A stretch of DNA of 64,000 nucleotides. Source: Gemmatimonadota bacterium. GTDB lineage: Bacteria > Gemmatimonadota > Gemmatimonadetes > Gemmatimonadales > GWC2-71-9. The stretch covers positions 838,838-902,837 of the forward strand of contig JAZKBR010000002.1 in the NCBI GenBank assembly GCA_040388535.1. Reading direction: 5' to 3'. The number at the start of each line of letters is the position of its first letter. Positions within the stretch are counted from its first letter, which is position 1. Below the pieces are notes generated by a model that was not told the DNA's origin, searched no databases, and saw only the letters and a list, made by a program, of their open reading frames with translations. Shown here piece by piece: positions 9,672-17,780 of the stretch. A program made the position numbers and the translations under genes.

Positions 9672-10733
9672 GTGAGGTTGACCATTCGTACCCTGATGCT
9701 CGCGCTCTCCGGAGCGATTCTTGTCGGCAGCTGCGCCCCGCGCTCAACCGCACGCGTGACCTGGGCGCCCGAACCCGGCGAACGCCATCTGGCCAACATT
9801 CAGCAGCTCACCTTCGGCGGCAACAACGCCGAGTCGTATTTCTCGGCCGATGGCAAGCGGCTGATCTTCCAGCGCCAGACCGAAGTCGATTCGGGATGTG
9901 ACCAGGAATACGTGATGCAGATCGACGGCACCAATGTGCGCCGGGTGTCGAACGGGAAGGGCCGCACCACTTGCGGCTACTTCATCGAACGCGATCAGCG
10001 GATCATCTACGCCTCCACGGCGGCCCATGACCCCAACTGTCCGCCGCCGGTCGATCGCTCACTGGGCTATGTCTGGCCGCTGGGGCACTTCGAGCTCTAC
10101 ACCGCGCGCACCGATGGCTCGGACACCCGTCAGCTCACCAACAACGGCTTCTACAACGCCGAGGCCACGGCGTCGGCCGACGGCAAGACGATTCTCTTCA
10201 CGTCGACACGTGATGGCGACATCGAGTTGTACACGATGCGGTCCGACGGCACCAATGTGAAGCGACTCACCCACCGCGTCGGTTACGACGGCGGCGCGTT
10301 CTTCTCGCCCGATGGCACGCAGATCGTCTGGCGCGCGCAGTATCCCGAGAGTGCGGCCGACAGCACCGACTATCAGGCCCTGCTCGGCAAGCGCCTGGTG
10401 CGCCCCGCCAAGCTCGAGCTCTGGATGGCCAATGCCGATGGCAGCAACCCGCATCAGGTGACCCATCTGGGCGGCGCCAATTTCGCGCCGTTCTTCCACC
10501 CTGATGGCAAGCGGATCATCTTCGCGTCCAACTACGAAAACCCGCGCGGGCGAAACTTCGACCTCTTCATCGTGCGTACGGACGGCACGGGTCTCGAAAA
10601 GGTCACCACGTCTGGCGAATTCGACGGCTTCCCGATGTTCTCTCCCGACGGGAAGCGGCTCGTCTTCGCCTCCAATCGCCACGGCAAGAGTGCCGGCGAG
10701 ACCGATCTGTTCATCGCCGACTGGAAGGAGTAG
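9672..10733 (+). CDS. TolB-like PD40/WD40 beta-propeller lipoprotein
   Basis: Periplasmic beta-propeller of unknown ligand. A short leader ends in a lipobox (LVGSC). The body holds at least five PD40 repeats of the type DGKTILFTSTRDGD.. and SPDGKRLVFASNRHG.., as in TolB and in the propeller domain of some peptidases. No peptidase domain follows. The GTG at 9672, just after the peroxiredoxin stop, gives a sensible leader; ATG 9693 is possible but would shorten it. It is separated from lepB by only two bases. Similar propellers often act as protein-interaction modules, so a role next to the two upstream peptidases is plausible but unproved. Confidence 0.82.
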   Translation: MRLTIRTLMLALSGAILVGSCAPRSTARVTWAPEPGERHLANIQQLTFGGNNAESYFSADGKRLIFQRQTEVDSGCDQEYVMQIDGTNVRRVSNGKGRTTCGYFIERDQRIIYASTAAHDPNCPPPVDRSLGYVWPLGHFELYTARTDGSDTRQLTNNGFYNAEATASADGKTILFTSTRDGDIELYTMRSDGTNVKRLTHRVGYDGGAFFSPDGTQIVWRAQYPESAADSTDYQALLGKRLVRPAKLELWMANADGSNPHQVTHLGGANFAPFFHPDGKRIIFASNYENPRGRNFDLFIVRTDGTGLEKVTTSGEFDGFPMFSPDGKRLVFASNRHGKSAGETDLFIADWKE

Positions 10734-10735
10734 CC

Positions 10736-11449
10736 ATGGCGCCACCGGGGCGCGGCGCATCACTCGGGCGCTGGTTTCTCGAATGGGTCAAGTCGATCAC
10801 CATCGCCCTGGTGGTCTGGCTCTTCCTGCGCACCTTCCTGGTCGAGGCATTCCGGATTCCCTCGGGCAGCATGCAGAACACACTGCTGATCGGCGACTTT
10901 CTCTTCGTCAACAAGTTCCTCTACGGCGCCGAAGTCCCGCTGATCCACAAGCGCCTCCCGGCGGTGCGTGAGCCGGAGCGCGGCGACATCATCGTCTTCG
11001 ATTCGGTCGAGGAGGATCTGAAAGTCGTCAAGCGACTGGTCGGCATTCCGGGGGATACCCTGCAGATGCGCAGCGGCACGCTCTACCGGAACGGGAAGAA
11101 GCTCACCGAGCCGTACACCAGGAATGATGAGCCGGACCGCACCGAGGATCCGCTGATGCGGGCGCGGATGCGCGAATGGCAGGTCAAGCACTACGCCGGG
11201 CCGGTGCCCGAGGGCTATGCCCCCGATCTGCACGACTGGGGTCCGGTCGTCGTGCCTGCCGAGTCGCTCTTCGTCATGGGCGACAATCGCGATGGCTCCT
11301 ACGATGGCCGCTACTGGGGCTTCCTGCCGCGCATCAACGTTCGCGGGCGGCCACTCCTGGTCTACTTCAGCTACGATGCCGAGAGCTGGAAGGCATTCCC
11401 GTTCTTCACCGAAGTACGCTGGAAGCGGATCTTCCACGTACCCGAATAG
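10736..11449 (+). CDS. lepB: Signal peptidase I
   Basis: Membrane serine protease that removes Sec and Tat signal peptides on the periplasmic side. One membrane helix (about residues 18-37) is followed by the catalytic Ser45 in IPSGSM, the general-base Lys99 in VKRLVGIPGD, and the conserved MGDNRDGSYDGRYWG box. The 237-residue length is on the short side, with a single N-terminal helix. The ATG follows a GGAGTAG ribosome site formed at the end of the preceding gene. It closes the plus-strand run, where four of the genes encode exported proteins. Confidence 0.95.
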   Translation: MAPPGRGASLGRWFLEWVKSITIALVVWLFLRTFLVEAFRIPSGSMQNTLLIGDFLFVNKFLYGAEVPLIHKRLPAVREPERGDIIVFDSVEEDLKVVKRLVGIPGDTLQMRSGTLYRNGKKLTEPYTRNDEPDRTEDPLMRARMREWQVKHYAGPVPEGYAPDLHDWGPVVVPAESLFVMGDNRDGSYDGRYWGFLPRINVRGRPLLVYFSYDAESWKAFPFFTEVRWKRIFHVPE

Positions 11450-11456
11450 GCCGACG

Positions 11457-11485
11457 GCACCCCGCGGGAACCGAACCCGGGGTGC
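11457..11485. terminator. Hairpin between convergent lepB and zinc-ribbon gene
   Basis: A perfect 7-bp stem (GCACCCC / GGGGTGC) encloses a 15-nt loop that can add a GGG/CCC pair. It lies eight bases after the lepB stop and 32 bases from the stop of the opposite gene. There is no clear U-tract on either side, so it may act as a weak bidirectional terminator or 3'-end stabiliser. Confidence 0.45.
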
Positions 11486-11516
11486 ATACGAGGTGGTGCT
11501 GATTTCGCGCGGACGC

Positions 11517-11753
11517 CTAGTGCAGGGCGGGGGAGATCTCGCCTCGATCGATGTACGAAACCACCCGACCACACGCACCGCAGATCAGACCGACTCGTCC
11601 TGGGGTTGGTGCACCATCACTGGGGCGCGGCGGGGTCCGTTCCACCGATTCGCTGCCACAGGACGGGCACCGGAGAGTCTTCCCTTCGCGGTCGGCGCTG
11701 ATGAGGCTCAAGGCCTCGTCCGGGCGAAACTCCTTGACGTGGCGCCGGCCCAT
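11517..11753 (-). CDS. Small zinc-ribbon protein
   Basis: A 78-residue protein with two CxxC knuckles (RCPSCGSESV and ICGACGRVVSY) spaced like a rubredoxin-type zinc ribbon, plus a basic N-terminus. Such small ribbons usually bind nucleic acid or a protein partner, but no specific role can be given. It is convergent with lepB and divergent from the next gene. Its reality rests on the paired Cys motifs and on the absence of a better frame in the gap. Confidence 0.6.
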   Translation of the reverse strand: MGRRHVKEFRPDEALSLISADREGKTLRCPSCGSESVERTPPRPSDGAPTPGRVGLICGACGRVVSYIDRGEISPALH

Positions 11754-11859
11754 TGCTGGTCCTCTCCACGCTGCAGGCCGAGGGGATCCCGGCCGTTTCG
11801 CGTCCTACTTAGCTAGGCCCTTCCGGGGACCCCGTCAAGGGGCCAAAGCGCCCGATCTC

Positions 11860-11889
11860 TTGACGGAGGGGTGGCTGCCTGTCTACGTT
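11860..11889 (+). promoter_or_regulatory. Candidate sigma-70 type promoter
   Basis: TTGACG at 11860-11865 is followed after 18 bases by TACGTT at 11884-11889. This would start transcription about 15-20 bases before the ATG at 11910. The -35 is strong and the -10 is weak. Confidence 0.4.
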
Positions 11890-11909
11890 CGGCCTTTTCC
11901 GAGGGCCGT

Positions 11910-12566
11910 ATGACCGAACTGGCCGCGCCCCAGATCTCATCCTTGATGGAAGCCCTCCCGGGCATCGCCGCCGTGCTTCGCAGCCCGGTCGCCAACGCTA
12001 TTGTCGCGCTTTCGCGCGCTGCCGCTGGGCTGGAGGAGTTCGACGCCTCCCACGCCGAGGAGCTGCTGCGCTTTGGCGTTCGTCGTAACCTGTTGACTCA
12101 GGACGAGATAGATACGGTTCTCGAAGAACTTCGGGTGGTGGTCGCCAGCCGACCGAAGAAGATCGAGCCGATCGTCGAGAAGGCGAAGAAGTTGCCGCCG
12201 AAGCCCGCCGTGGCCGCCATCGTTCCGGAGCCGGCCAAGCCCGCGGCGCCGATTGCGACGGCTGCCAAGTCGAGCGCCGCACCGGCGAAGCCGGTCGCGC
12301 CCCCGGCGAAGACCGCCGAGGTGGCGAAGCCTGCGCCCAAGCCTCCACCCGCACCAGCCAAGGCCGCGAAGCCAGCCGTGAAGGCTGCCGTCCCGGCGAC
12401 CAAGCCCGCACCTGCCAAGCCGGTGACGAAGGCGGCTCCTGCAAAGCCGGCCGCCACCAAGAGCGTCGCGAAGGCGCCGGCCAAGCCGGTCGCGAAGCCC
12501 GCTCCCAAGGCCCCCGCGGCCAAGCCGACGGCCAAGGCAGCAGCGCCGGCCAAGAAGAAGCGCTAG
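11910..12566 (+). CDS. Protein with Ala/Pro/Lys-rich histone H1-like tail
   Basis: The N-terminal 75 residues look globular and helical ([18 protein letters not shown], then a region ending in VLEELRVVV). The remaining 140 residues are a low-complexity tail of KPA, KAA and APAK units ending in KKKR, resembling histone H1-like or AlgP-like tails that bind DNA or polyphosphate. The ATG after the candidate promoter is chosen; an in-frame GTG-type start upstream would begin before the promoter. It shares the palindromic CTAG at its stop with the stop of the opposite chemoreceptor gene. No function is assigned; nucleoid association is a guess from composition. Confidence 0.7.
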   Translation: MTELAAPQISSLMEALPGIAAVLRSPVANAIVALSRAAAGLEEFDASHAEELLRFGVRRNLLTQDEIDTVLEELRVVVASRPKKIEPIVEKAKKLPPKPAVAAIVPEPAKPAAPIATAAKSSAAPAKPVAPPAKTAEVAKPAPKPPPAPAKAAKPAVKAAVPATKPAPAKPVTKAAPAKPAATKSVAKAPAKPVAKPAPKAPAAKPTAKAAAPAKKKR

Positions 12567-14221
12567 ACCCGGAAGCCCTTCACCAATCGGGTTAATCGAT
12601 CGGCGGTCGCCACGAGCGTGGTTGCCGCCGTTGCGATTTCCCGGGTGGCCGACGACTGCTCGAGCGCCGAATCGGTGACGGCCTGGGCAGCATGCGCATT
12701 GACCTGCGCCGACCGCGCCACGTCGGCGCCAGTGGCGGCCAGCCGGTCGGCGAGTTCGCGGTGGGCGGCCGCTTCGCGCGCCACCGTCCCGGCGGCGCTC
12801 GACACCTCCTCCACCGAGCCGACAATCTCCGCGAGGGCGCGCGTCACCCCTGCGGCGACCCCCTCGACACCGGCGACACGCTCCTTGCCCGCGCCGACCG
12901 TGGCGGCGACCAGCCGCACCTGTTCATCCAGGGTGGCTACCGTCTTGGCGATCCGCCTGGCACCCTCGGCGCTGGTCTCCGCGAGCTGGCGAATTTCGCC
13001 GGCAACCACGGCGAAGCCGGCGCCCGCCTCACCGGCGCGGGCCGCCTCGATCGCGGCGTTGAGGGCCAGCAGCTCGGTCTGCGCCGCCAGCTGCCCAGTG
13101 AGGGCGACGAACTCGGAAACGGCAGCCGCTGCATCGGTCAGGCGATCGACCGACGACGTCGTCCGCTCGACGACCTCGTGCAGCTCGAGCAGGGTGGCCG
13201 AGGCGGCCCCCAGATGCCCCTGGTGGGTCGCGGCCGTTCGCCGAATCCCGTCGGCTACCGCCACCACGCGCTGGCCGGCCCCGGCGCTTCGGGCTGCTGC
13301 CGCGCGAAGGTCGCCGAGGGCGACGTCGCTCTCGCGCATTCCGGTGGCTTGCCGTTCGGCGCTTGCGGATACCTCGCCGATCGCCCGGGAAACATGGGTC
13401 GCGCTTTCGGTCAACTGTTCTGAACGGGAATAGAGCTGCGAGGCGTTTTCGGTCAGGGTCGCCGAGACATCGGCGACCGAACCCACCACACTGCGCAGAC
13501 CCTCGCTCATCCGTCGGACCGCACCGCCGAGCACCCCGAGCTCCTTCGGCATCGGCCCGAGGTCGAGCGGTCGGAGATCTCCGGAACCGACCCGCTCGGT
13601 GGCCTCGATCAGCCGCCGCAACGGCAGCACCACCGCCCGCACCGTACTCACCGCCGAGCCGGCGCCGATTCCGAGCGCGACCACGAAGAGGATCCAGACC
13701 ACCAGACGGCGGTCCTCGCTGGTCTGGGCCAGCTTCTCGGCCCGGGCGGACGCGGCTGCCTCCTGAACGGCGGAGAGCGCCCGGACTTCGTCGAGCAATG
13801 AGTCGGCGATCGGGGCGCGGGGGAGGGTCGTCGCCGCCGCGCCGCCGGGCGAGCGGCGGGCCAGCTCGGTGGCGAGGGCCCCTACCCGGGTGACTGACTT
13901 GAGCTCCGCTGGGCTGAGCTCGCTCTGGGTGTAAGCCAGGGTCACCGACCGGATCGCCACAAATGCCGAGTCCAGCTCGAGCTGCCGGGCGGAATCCGGA
14001 CGTGCCGACAGTGCATCGCCATCCCGGATCGCCGTCACCACCTCGCGCGTGATGGTCTGGGCGAGCACGGTGCGTTCGCGGACGGTGATGAGTTCCTCGC
14101 GAACCGCTGTGTCAAGCGAATTGACAGCCGAGACGCCAAGGAGCGTCATCGCGAAGACGAGAAGGAGCAGGAGTGCTGTCCCTGCGGTGACTCTGCTGCG
14201 GAGGGACCGAAGGTCAGCCAT
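12563..14221 (-). CDS. Methyl-accepting chemotaxis protein
   Basis: Transmembrane chemoreceptor. TM1 lies near residues 12-35, a periplasmic four-helix sensor fills about 35-170, and TM2 ([18 protein letters not shown]) leads into a HAMP domain ([19 protein letters not shown]). The signalling tip [20 protein letters not shown] contacts CheA and CheW. At 552 residues the length is typical. It diverges from the three chemoreceptors at 57-64 kb in the sensor and in the tip ([12 protein letters not shown] instead of [12 protein letters not shown]). It stands alone, away from the cheA operon, and I found no sigma-28 box before it. No C-terminal methyl-esterase tether pentapeptide is seen. Confidence 0.9.
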   Translation of the reverse strand: MADLRSLRSRVTAGTALLLLLVFAMTLLGVSAVNSLDTAVREELITVRERTVLAQTITREVVTAIRDGDALSARPDSARQLELDSAFVAIRSVTLAYTQSELSPAELKSVTRVGALATELARRSPGGAAATTLPRAPIADSLLDEVRALSAVQEAAASARAEKLAQTSEDRRLVVWILFVVALGIGAGSAVSTVRAVVLPLRRLIEATERVGSGDLRPLDLGPMPKELGVLGGAVRRMSEGLRSVVGSVADVSATLTENASQLYSRSEQLTESATHVSRAIGEVSASAERQATGMRESDVALGDLRAAAARSAGAGQRVVAVADGIRRTAATHQGHLGAASATLLELHEVVERTTSSVDRLTDAAAAVSEFVALTGQLAAQTELLALNAAIEAARAGEAGAGFAVVAGEIRQLAETSAEGARRIAKTVATLDEQVRLVAATVGAGKERVAGVEGVAAGVTRALAEIVGSVEEVSSAAGTVAREAAAHRELADRLAATGADVARSAQVNAHAAQAVTDSALEQSSATREIATAATTLVATADRLTRLVKGFRV

Positions 14222-14304
14222 GGCTGAATGTTGCCGTCAAGCGGAGGGCCTTGGCAAGCGGGCGCCCCTTTCCGGGGCTCGGGTCCTGGTCTATCATCCC
14301 GCTT

Positions 14305-14919
14305 ATGTCCTCGCCAACGTCGCTGGTGGTTCGCACTTTTACCGATCGGGCAGAGGCCCTCGCGCACTGTATCCTGCGCGCGGGAGAGTCTCCCAGGGTG
14401 GTCGCCTTCGACGATGCGATTGGCTGTCCGGTGGAACAGGCACTGGGCGCGCTCGAATGGACCCGGGTCGTCGGGGTGCTTCCGGATGACGACCTCCTGC
14501 ACGCGGGTCGGCTCACCGAGGAGACTGCTGCCGCCGTGGTCGAGCGACGGACGCCGGACGGTCGCCGCTACGTCTTTCTCGGGCCGCGACTCGACGCGCT
14601 GACGCTGGATGCCTACGACGGCGAAGTGCTGTTGAACGAGCCAGGCGTGATGGCGATCGGATTTTCGGAACGCGCGAACGCGCTGGCGCACTTTCTTCGT
14701 GCGACCGGTGGCGCCGGTGCGTTGCTGGCCCAGCTCGGTCGGCGCGCGCCCGAACTGCGCCACATGCGCCGCTGGCTGGCGCCGATTGTTCAGGAACTGG
14801 ATGGCCCGCGCCGCCTTGTGGCGGGCTGGTTTGCGGCTTCCGCCGGCGGTGCGCTGTTCATTGGTGATGATGCCGGTGAAGCGAGCTGGCGCTACATCGA
14901 AGTGGGGATTGATTCGTGA
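14305..14919 (+). CDS. Hypothetical protein
   Basis: A 204-residue soluble protein with no signal peptide and no motif I recognise. Two similar segments (FTDRAEALAHCILRAG near the N-terminus and FSERANALAHFLRATGG near residue 120) suggest an internal duplication. The ATG at 14305 is chosen because it is the first good start after the divergent chemoreceptor promoter region. Its stop overlaps the GTG of the next gene by 4 nt, so the two are co-transcribed. Confidence 0.7.
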   Translation: MSSPTSLVVRTFTDRAEALAHCILRAGESPRVVAFDDAIGCPVEQALGALEWTRVVGVLPDDDLLHAGRLTEETAAAVVERRTPDGRRYVFLGPRLDALTLDAYDGEVLLNEPGVMAIGFSERANALAHFLRATGGAGALLAQLGRRAPELRHMRRWLAPIVQELDGPRRLVAGWFAASAGGALFIGDDAGEASWRYIEVGIDS

Positions 14920-15491
14920 ATCGTCGCATTGCACTCATGGCATTCCTGGCGTGCGGGACTGCGCCTGTGCTCGCCTCGCCGCTGGTTGCCCAGGCGGTCA
15001 TCTTCGGAGAAGAGCCCACGCTCGATCCGATGCGCATCGCGCTCAAGGCGGACGTGATTGTCTTGCGGGACAGCCTCGCCTCGGTCGAGGCTACCTCTGC
15101 ACGACTGATCCGTGCCAAGGGCGGGGCGTCACCGTCGGTCGTACTCTCGTCGGCGCGCGTGCTGCAGTCCGACTGCGTTCGCGCCGCTCGTGCCGCTGGC
15201 ACCCTGCAGAGCAAGATGGGCACGGTTGGTACCAACGATGCGCGGGGCAAGGCTGTCATCAACGATTACAATGCCGGCCTCGCCGACCTGAAGCGGTCGA
15301 TGGCATCATGCGACAAGGCGCTCGAAGTTGGCCTGGCCGGCAGCAAGCCCGGCGATCAGGATCCGCTCTTCCGAGTGGCGCTGGCGTCGAAGGAGGCAAT
15401 CCGGAAATACGACTGGAAATTGCAGGTTCTGCTCAAGACCTTGCAGATTCCCCTGGACCCGAAAGGGTTCAAGTCGGCCATCAACATGTAA
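14916..15491 (+). CDS. Secreted hypothetical protein
   Basis: A 191-residue protein with a Sec-type leader (MAFLACGTAPVLASPLVAQA) and a mainly alpha-helical mature part containing two Cys (in SDCVRAA and ASCDKAL) that could form a disulfide. The GTG start overlaps the preceding stop (GTGA). No family was recognised. It is followed by an unusual non-coding stretch with nested inverted repeats. Confidence 0.7.
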   Translation: MNRRIALMAFLACGTAPVLASPLVAQAVIFGEEPTLDPMRIALKADVIVLRDSLASVEATSARLIRAKGGASPSVVLSSARVLQSDCVRAARAAGTLQSKMGTVGTNDARGKAVINDYNAGLADLKRSMASCDKALEVGLAGSKPGDQDPLFRVALASKEAIRKYDWKLQVLLKTLQIPLDPKGFKSAINM

Positions 15492-15499
15492 TCAGCGTG

Positions 15500-15559
15500 C
15501 TTGCCGGGGCGTGGAATTGTGGATCAACATCTCCACATTCCGTGGACAAACCCGGCAAG
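15500..15559. repeat. Two-tier inverted repeat downstream of the 191-aa gene
   Basis: Outer arms CTTGCCGGG (15500-15508) and CCCGGCAAG (15551-15559) pair perfectly. Inside them a second stem pairs 15513-15523 with 15532-15541 with a single bulged base around an 8-nt loop. The stop codon of the preceding gene ends nine bases before it. It has no U-tract, so it is either a 3'-end stabilising structure or a REP-like palindrome. Confidence 0.6.
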
Positions 15560-15572
15560 TGACGTTGCAGTC

Positions 15573-15610
15573 CCCACTTCGACCCCACAAATCTTCCACG
15601 TCGAAGTGGG
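15573..15610. repeat. 10-bp perfect inverted repeat
   Basis: CCCACTTCGA (15573-15582) and TCGAAGTGGG (15601-15610) are exact reverse complements separated by 18 bases. It stands directly between the preceding two-tier repeat and the candidate RNA promoter, and could be an operator or a second stem of one larger structure. Confidence 0.55.
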
Positions 15611-15666
15611 CTAACCCGAATAGAATCAGGCACTTGCGAGATTCTGGCACGCCCCTAGCTTATGTC

Positions 15667-15849
15667 TCAGGCTGTCGGGGCGTTTCGCGCGTCACGACCC
15701 CTCCGATCTGGTGCCTCGGAGAGCCCTGTGGGCGAGTGGTCCGCGAGCCGCTCTGACCCGCAGCACCCATCCCGCCGTTGCGCCCCCGAGCGCTGGCGGC
15801 GGAATGTGAAGCGGTCGATCAGCTCGCCTGATCGGCCGCTTCGTCTTTT
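15667..15849 (+). ncRNA. Candidate structured small RNA, 6S-like rod
   Basis: No convincing protein gene covers this stretch. A weak promoter (TTGCGA 15634-15639, 16 bases, TAGCTT 15656-15661) would start an RNA near 15667, and a strong intrinsic terminator ends it at about 15849, giving roughly 180 nt. By hand it folds as a rod. The closing stem pairs 15675-15682 (TCGGGGCG) with 15781-15789 (one bulge). The distal stem pairs 15726-15739 with 15748-15763 around an 8-nt loop, and a side hairpin CTCCGA/TCGGAG lies at 15701-15721. Size and rod shape recall 6S RNA, but I cannot confirm the family. The 3' end overlaps the end of the opposite HD gene. Confidence 0.45.
15809..15849 (+). terminator. 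Intrinsic terminator of the candidate RNA
   Basis: A 14-bp stem (15809-15822 with 15828-15841, one G-T wobble) closes a 5-nt loop and is followed by CGTCTTTT. The T-tract is present only in the plus direction. The stem overlaps the last codons and stop of the minus-strand gene beside it. Confidence 0.75.
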
Positions 15850-16841
15850 CCGTTGGGTGTGTCGCGCCCGAAGTCCGCCGCCAGACGCACCAGCCACCGA
15901 CCATCGAGCTGCCAGACCTTTCGTGCCGAGACGCGTGCGTCGCCGGGGAAATATTCGGCCGACGCGTAGGCATCGGAGATCGATGCCGTCTTCGCGCTGG
16001 CATTGTCGGCGGTGTGGAGAATTTCCGCTTCGAGCGTGAGCGGGCGCACCGGTGCACCGTATTCGAGCTGCCCGTGATGTGACAAGATCAGATGCTCGAG
16101 CAGCATCTGTTCTTCCGGCGTGCACGGCGGTGCCGCAGCCGCGTGAATGGCATCGCGCAGCATCAGCACGCCTTCGACCACGTGCCCGATCATCCGGCCG
16201 CGCTCGGTGGTTTCGAAGACGCCGCTGCTCCAGGAATACGCCTCGAGTTTGCCGATGTCGTGCAGCATCGCACCGGCAATGACCAGCTCCTCGTCGGCGT
16301 GCGCGATCCGTGCGATCTGGCGGCCGATCGAGATCACTTCACAGGTGTGTTGCAGCAGGCCACCGAGGGCGGCATGGTGCCCGGTCCCGGGCGCTCCGGG
16401 GCAGAGCTCATAGCGTTCGCGGAAATGCTGGTCGGCATAGAAGAGATCGATCACCGCGCGGAGGCGCGGAGCCGTGAACTTCTGCCGCAGGTCGTCGACG
16501 AATTGCCAGTACTTCTCGACCGAGCCGACACTTGGCACCAGGTCGCTGAGCGGCACGCTCCCGTGGGGCAGCGGCCGCAACGAAGTGACCTCGAGTTGCA
16601 ACGATTCGCGATAGCGGGTGACCTGTCCGAGCACCTGCACCTGCATCCCCTTGCCGATGCCGCGAATGACATCATCGCGACCCGCCCAGAACGGCGAGGT
16701 CTCGATGCGTCCGGTCCGGTTGCCGAGCACCAGCGTGGTGCGCGGGTGATCGCCCGTCTTCGCGATCACGTCGAGCACGAGGAGCGGGTGCTGGAGTTCA
16801 TCGCCTGCGGCGAGCGTCTTGAGATCGAGCGGTGGCGGCAT
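15819..16841 (-). CDS. OB-fold plus HD-domain 3'-5' exoribonuclease (YhaM-like)
   Basis: Predicted single-strand 3'-5' exonuclease of the YhaM type. The N-terminal OB fold (about residues 10-90, including TTLVLGNRTGRIETSPFW) would bind nucleic acid. The HD phosphohydrolase domain shows LLQHTCEV, the metal-binding HD in GAMLHDIGKLEAY, LSHHG and LHTADN. At 340 residues it is close to YhaM. The ATG at 16841 is chosen over upstream in-frame sequence because it begins the OB domain (PPPLDLKTL). The extreme 3' end lies in the terminator hairpin of the opposite-strand RNA. Confidence 0.85.
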   Translation of the reverse strand: MPPPLDLKTLAAGDELQHPLLVLDVIAKTGDHPRTTLVLGNRTGRIETSPFWAGRDDVIRGIGKGMQVQVLGQVTRYRESLQLEVTSLRPLPHGSVPLSDLVPSVGSVEKYWQFVDDLRQKFTAPRLRAVIDLFYADQHFRERYELCPGAPGTGHHAALGGLLQHTCEVISIGRQIARIAHADEELVIAGAMLHDIGKLEAYSWSSGVFETTERGRMIGHVVEGVLMLRDAIHAAAAPPCTPEEQMLLEHLILSHHGQLEYGAPVRPLTLEAEILHTADNASAKTASISDAYASAEYFPGDARVSARKVWQLDGRWLVRLAADFGRDTPNGKDEAADQAS

Positions 16842-16967
16842 GGTACGCGTCGGGTTGAAGTCGGGGGGAAGTGTAACGCCCGCCCCGGCCGTTTCGCGTT
16901 GGCGGCGACGCCGACGTGGCAGTTTCATCGGAAATTGGCCCGATGGCGTCCGGGGAAGTAGCTTCGC

Positions 16968-17294
16968 GTGGTGCGCCCCCTCCACGTGCGGCTCCTGGTG
17001 GCCGACCCCGATCGCGACGATGTCGCGTTGCTCCGCGCTGCATTGCAGGCCGCGGGACATGTGGTGTTGTCGGATGATCCGCAGCACCTCCCTGCCGGGG
17101 TCTCCCCGGCACCCGATTTCGTGATCACGGAAGGGGCCGCGCAACCGGCGCCGGAGTCGCTCGAGAGCGCCGAAGCACGACATCTCGCGGCCACCCTCCG
17201 GTTCACCGGGGGCAACAAGCGCCAGGCCGCACTTCTCCTCGGCATTGCCCGCTCCACCCTGCTGGCGAAGGTCCGCAAGTACGGCCTATCCTGA
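16968..17294 (+). CDS. Small regulator with C-terminal Fis-type HTH
   Basis: A 108-residue protein. The first half (VRLLVADPDRDDVALLRAAL) resembles the start of a receiver domain but is far too short. The last 45 residues are a Fis/NtrC-type helix-turn-helix (FTGGNKRQAALLLGIARSTL). It looks like a relic or minimal form of an NtrC-class regulator without the AAA+ part. The GTG at 16968 is chosen as the most upstream start consistent with the divergent HD gene. Its end overlaps the pseudopilin gene on the other strand by nine bases. Confidence 0.65.
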   Translation: MVRPLHVRLLVADPDRDDVALLRAALQAAGHVVLSDDPQHLPAGVSPAPDFVITEGAAQPAPESLESAEARHLAATLRFTGGNKRQAALLLGIARSTLLAKVRKYGLS

Positions 17295-17711
17295 AATCCG
17301 GCCGAGCCGGGAAATCACCACTTTCCGGGACACCCGGCCGCTGGTGAGCACCAGCGTGCGATTCGATGCGCCCACGGCGAGCCCAGCGGGACCGAAGAGG
17401 AGCGGTGCTCCGCTGCCGGTGAGCTGCACGGAATTGCCGGCCGGCCCCGGGGCCCGCCAAAGTTCCACTTGCGAATCGGCCGGTGTGGCGACGATGAAAT
17501 ATCCGGAATCGGCAAGGGTGAGCCGCGTGTCGCTGCCGATCCGGATCGCTGCGCCGCGCGCCTGGTCGAGTGCCGCCAGGAGCCGAAGGGCTTCTTCGCG
17601 CACCCGGATGCCGTCGCGCACCGCCGCGATGCGCGGCACGCCGATGCACGCTAGCAGCCCGATAAGTACGAGCGCCACGAGAAGCTCTGGCAGGGTCACG
17701 CCGCGATTCAT
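17286..17711 (-). CDS. Type IV pseudopilin (GspH/FimT family)
   Basis: Minor pilin or pseudopilin of a type II secretion or type IV pilus system. The N-terminus has a prepilin peptidase site, NRG followed by VTLPELLVALVLIGLL, with the essential Glu at +5 and a hydrophobic helix. The rest of the 141-residue protein is a beta-rich GspH-like head. The ATG at 17711 puts only a 4-residue leader before the cleavage site, normal for this class. No other pilus gene lies in the window, so it is an orphan here. Confidence 0.82.
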   Translation of the reverse strand: MNRGVTLPELLVALVLIGLLACIGVPRIAAVRDGIRVREEALRLLAALDQARGAAIRIGSDTRLTLADSGYFIVATPADSQVELWRAPGPAGNSVQLTGSGAPLLFGPAGLAVGASNRTLVLTSGRVSRKVVISRLGRISG

Positions 17712-17780
17712 GACTGCAACGTGGGGCGGTGGGCCCGCGAGTGCTGGCGCATGCGAGCGCGAGGCGCAACCTTTCAGCGC

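Noticed and set aside
145-11449. Horizontal island or mobile element around the efflux run
   Set aside because: No integrase, transposase, att-like repeats or composition change is visible. Gene spacing and codon style match the rest.
11457-11490. tRNA-like 3' end on the minus strand (GGTTCGGTTCC)
   Set aside because: The base at the position of the near-invariant A58 is G, the two flanks pair with each other as a simple hairpin, and no anticodon arm is found. Treated as a hairpin between convergent genes.
16842-17183. N-terminal extension of the HD exonuclease
   Set aside because: The extra residues are low-complexity and run through the divergent promoter region and the small HTH gene. 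The OB domain begins at ATG 16841.
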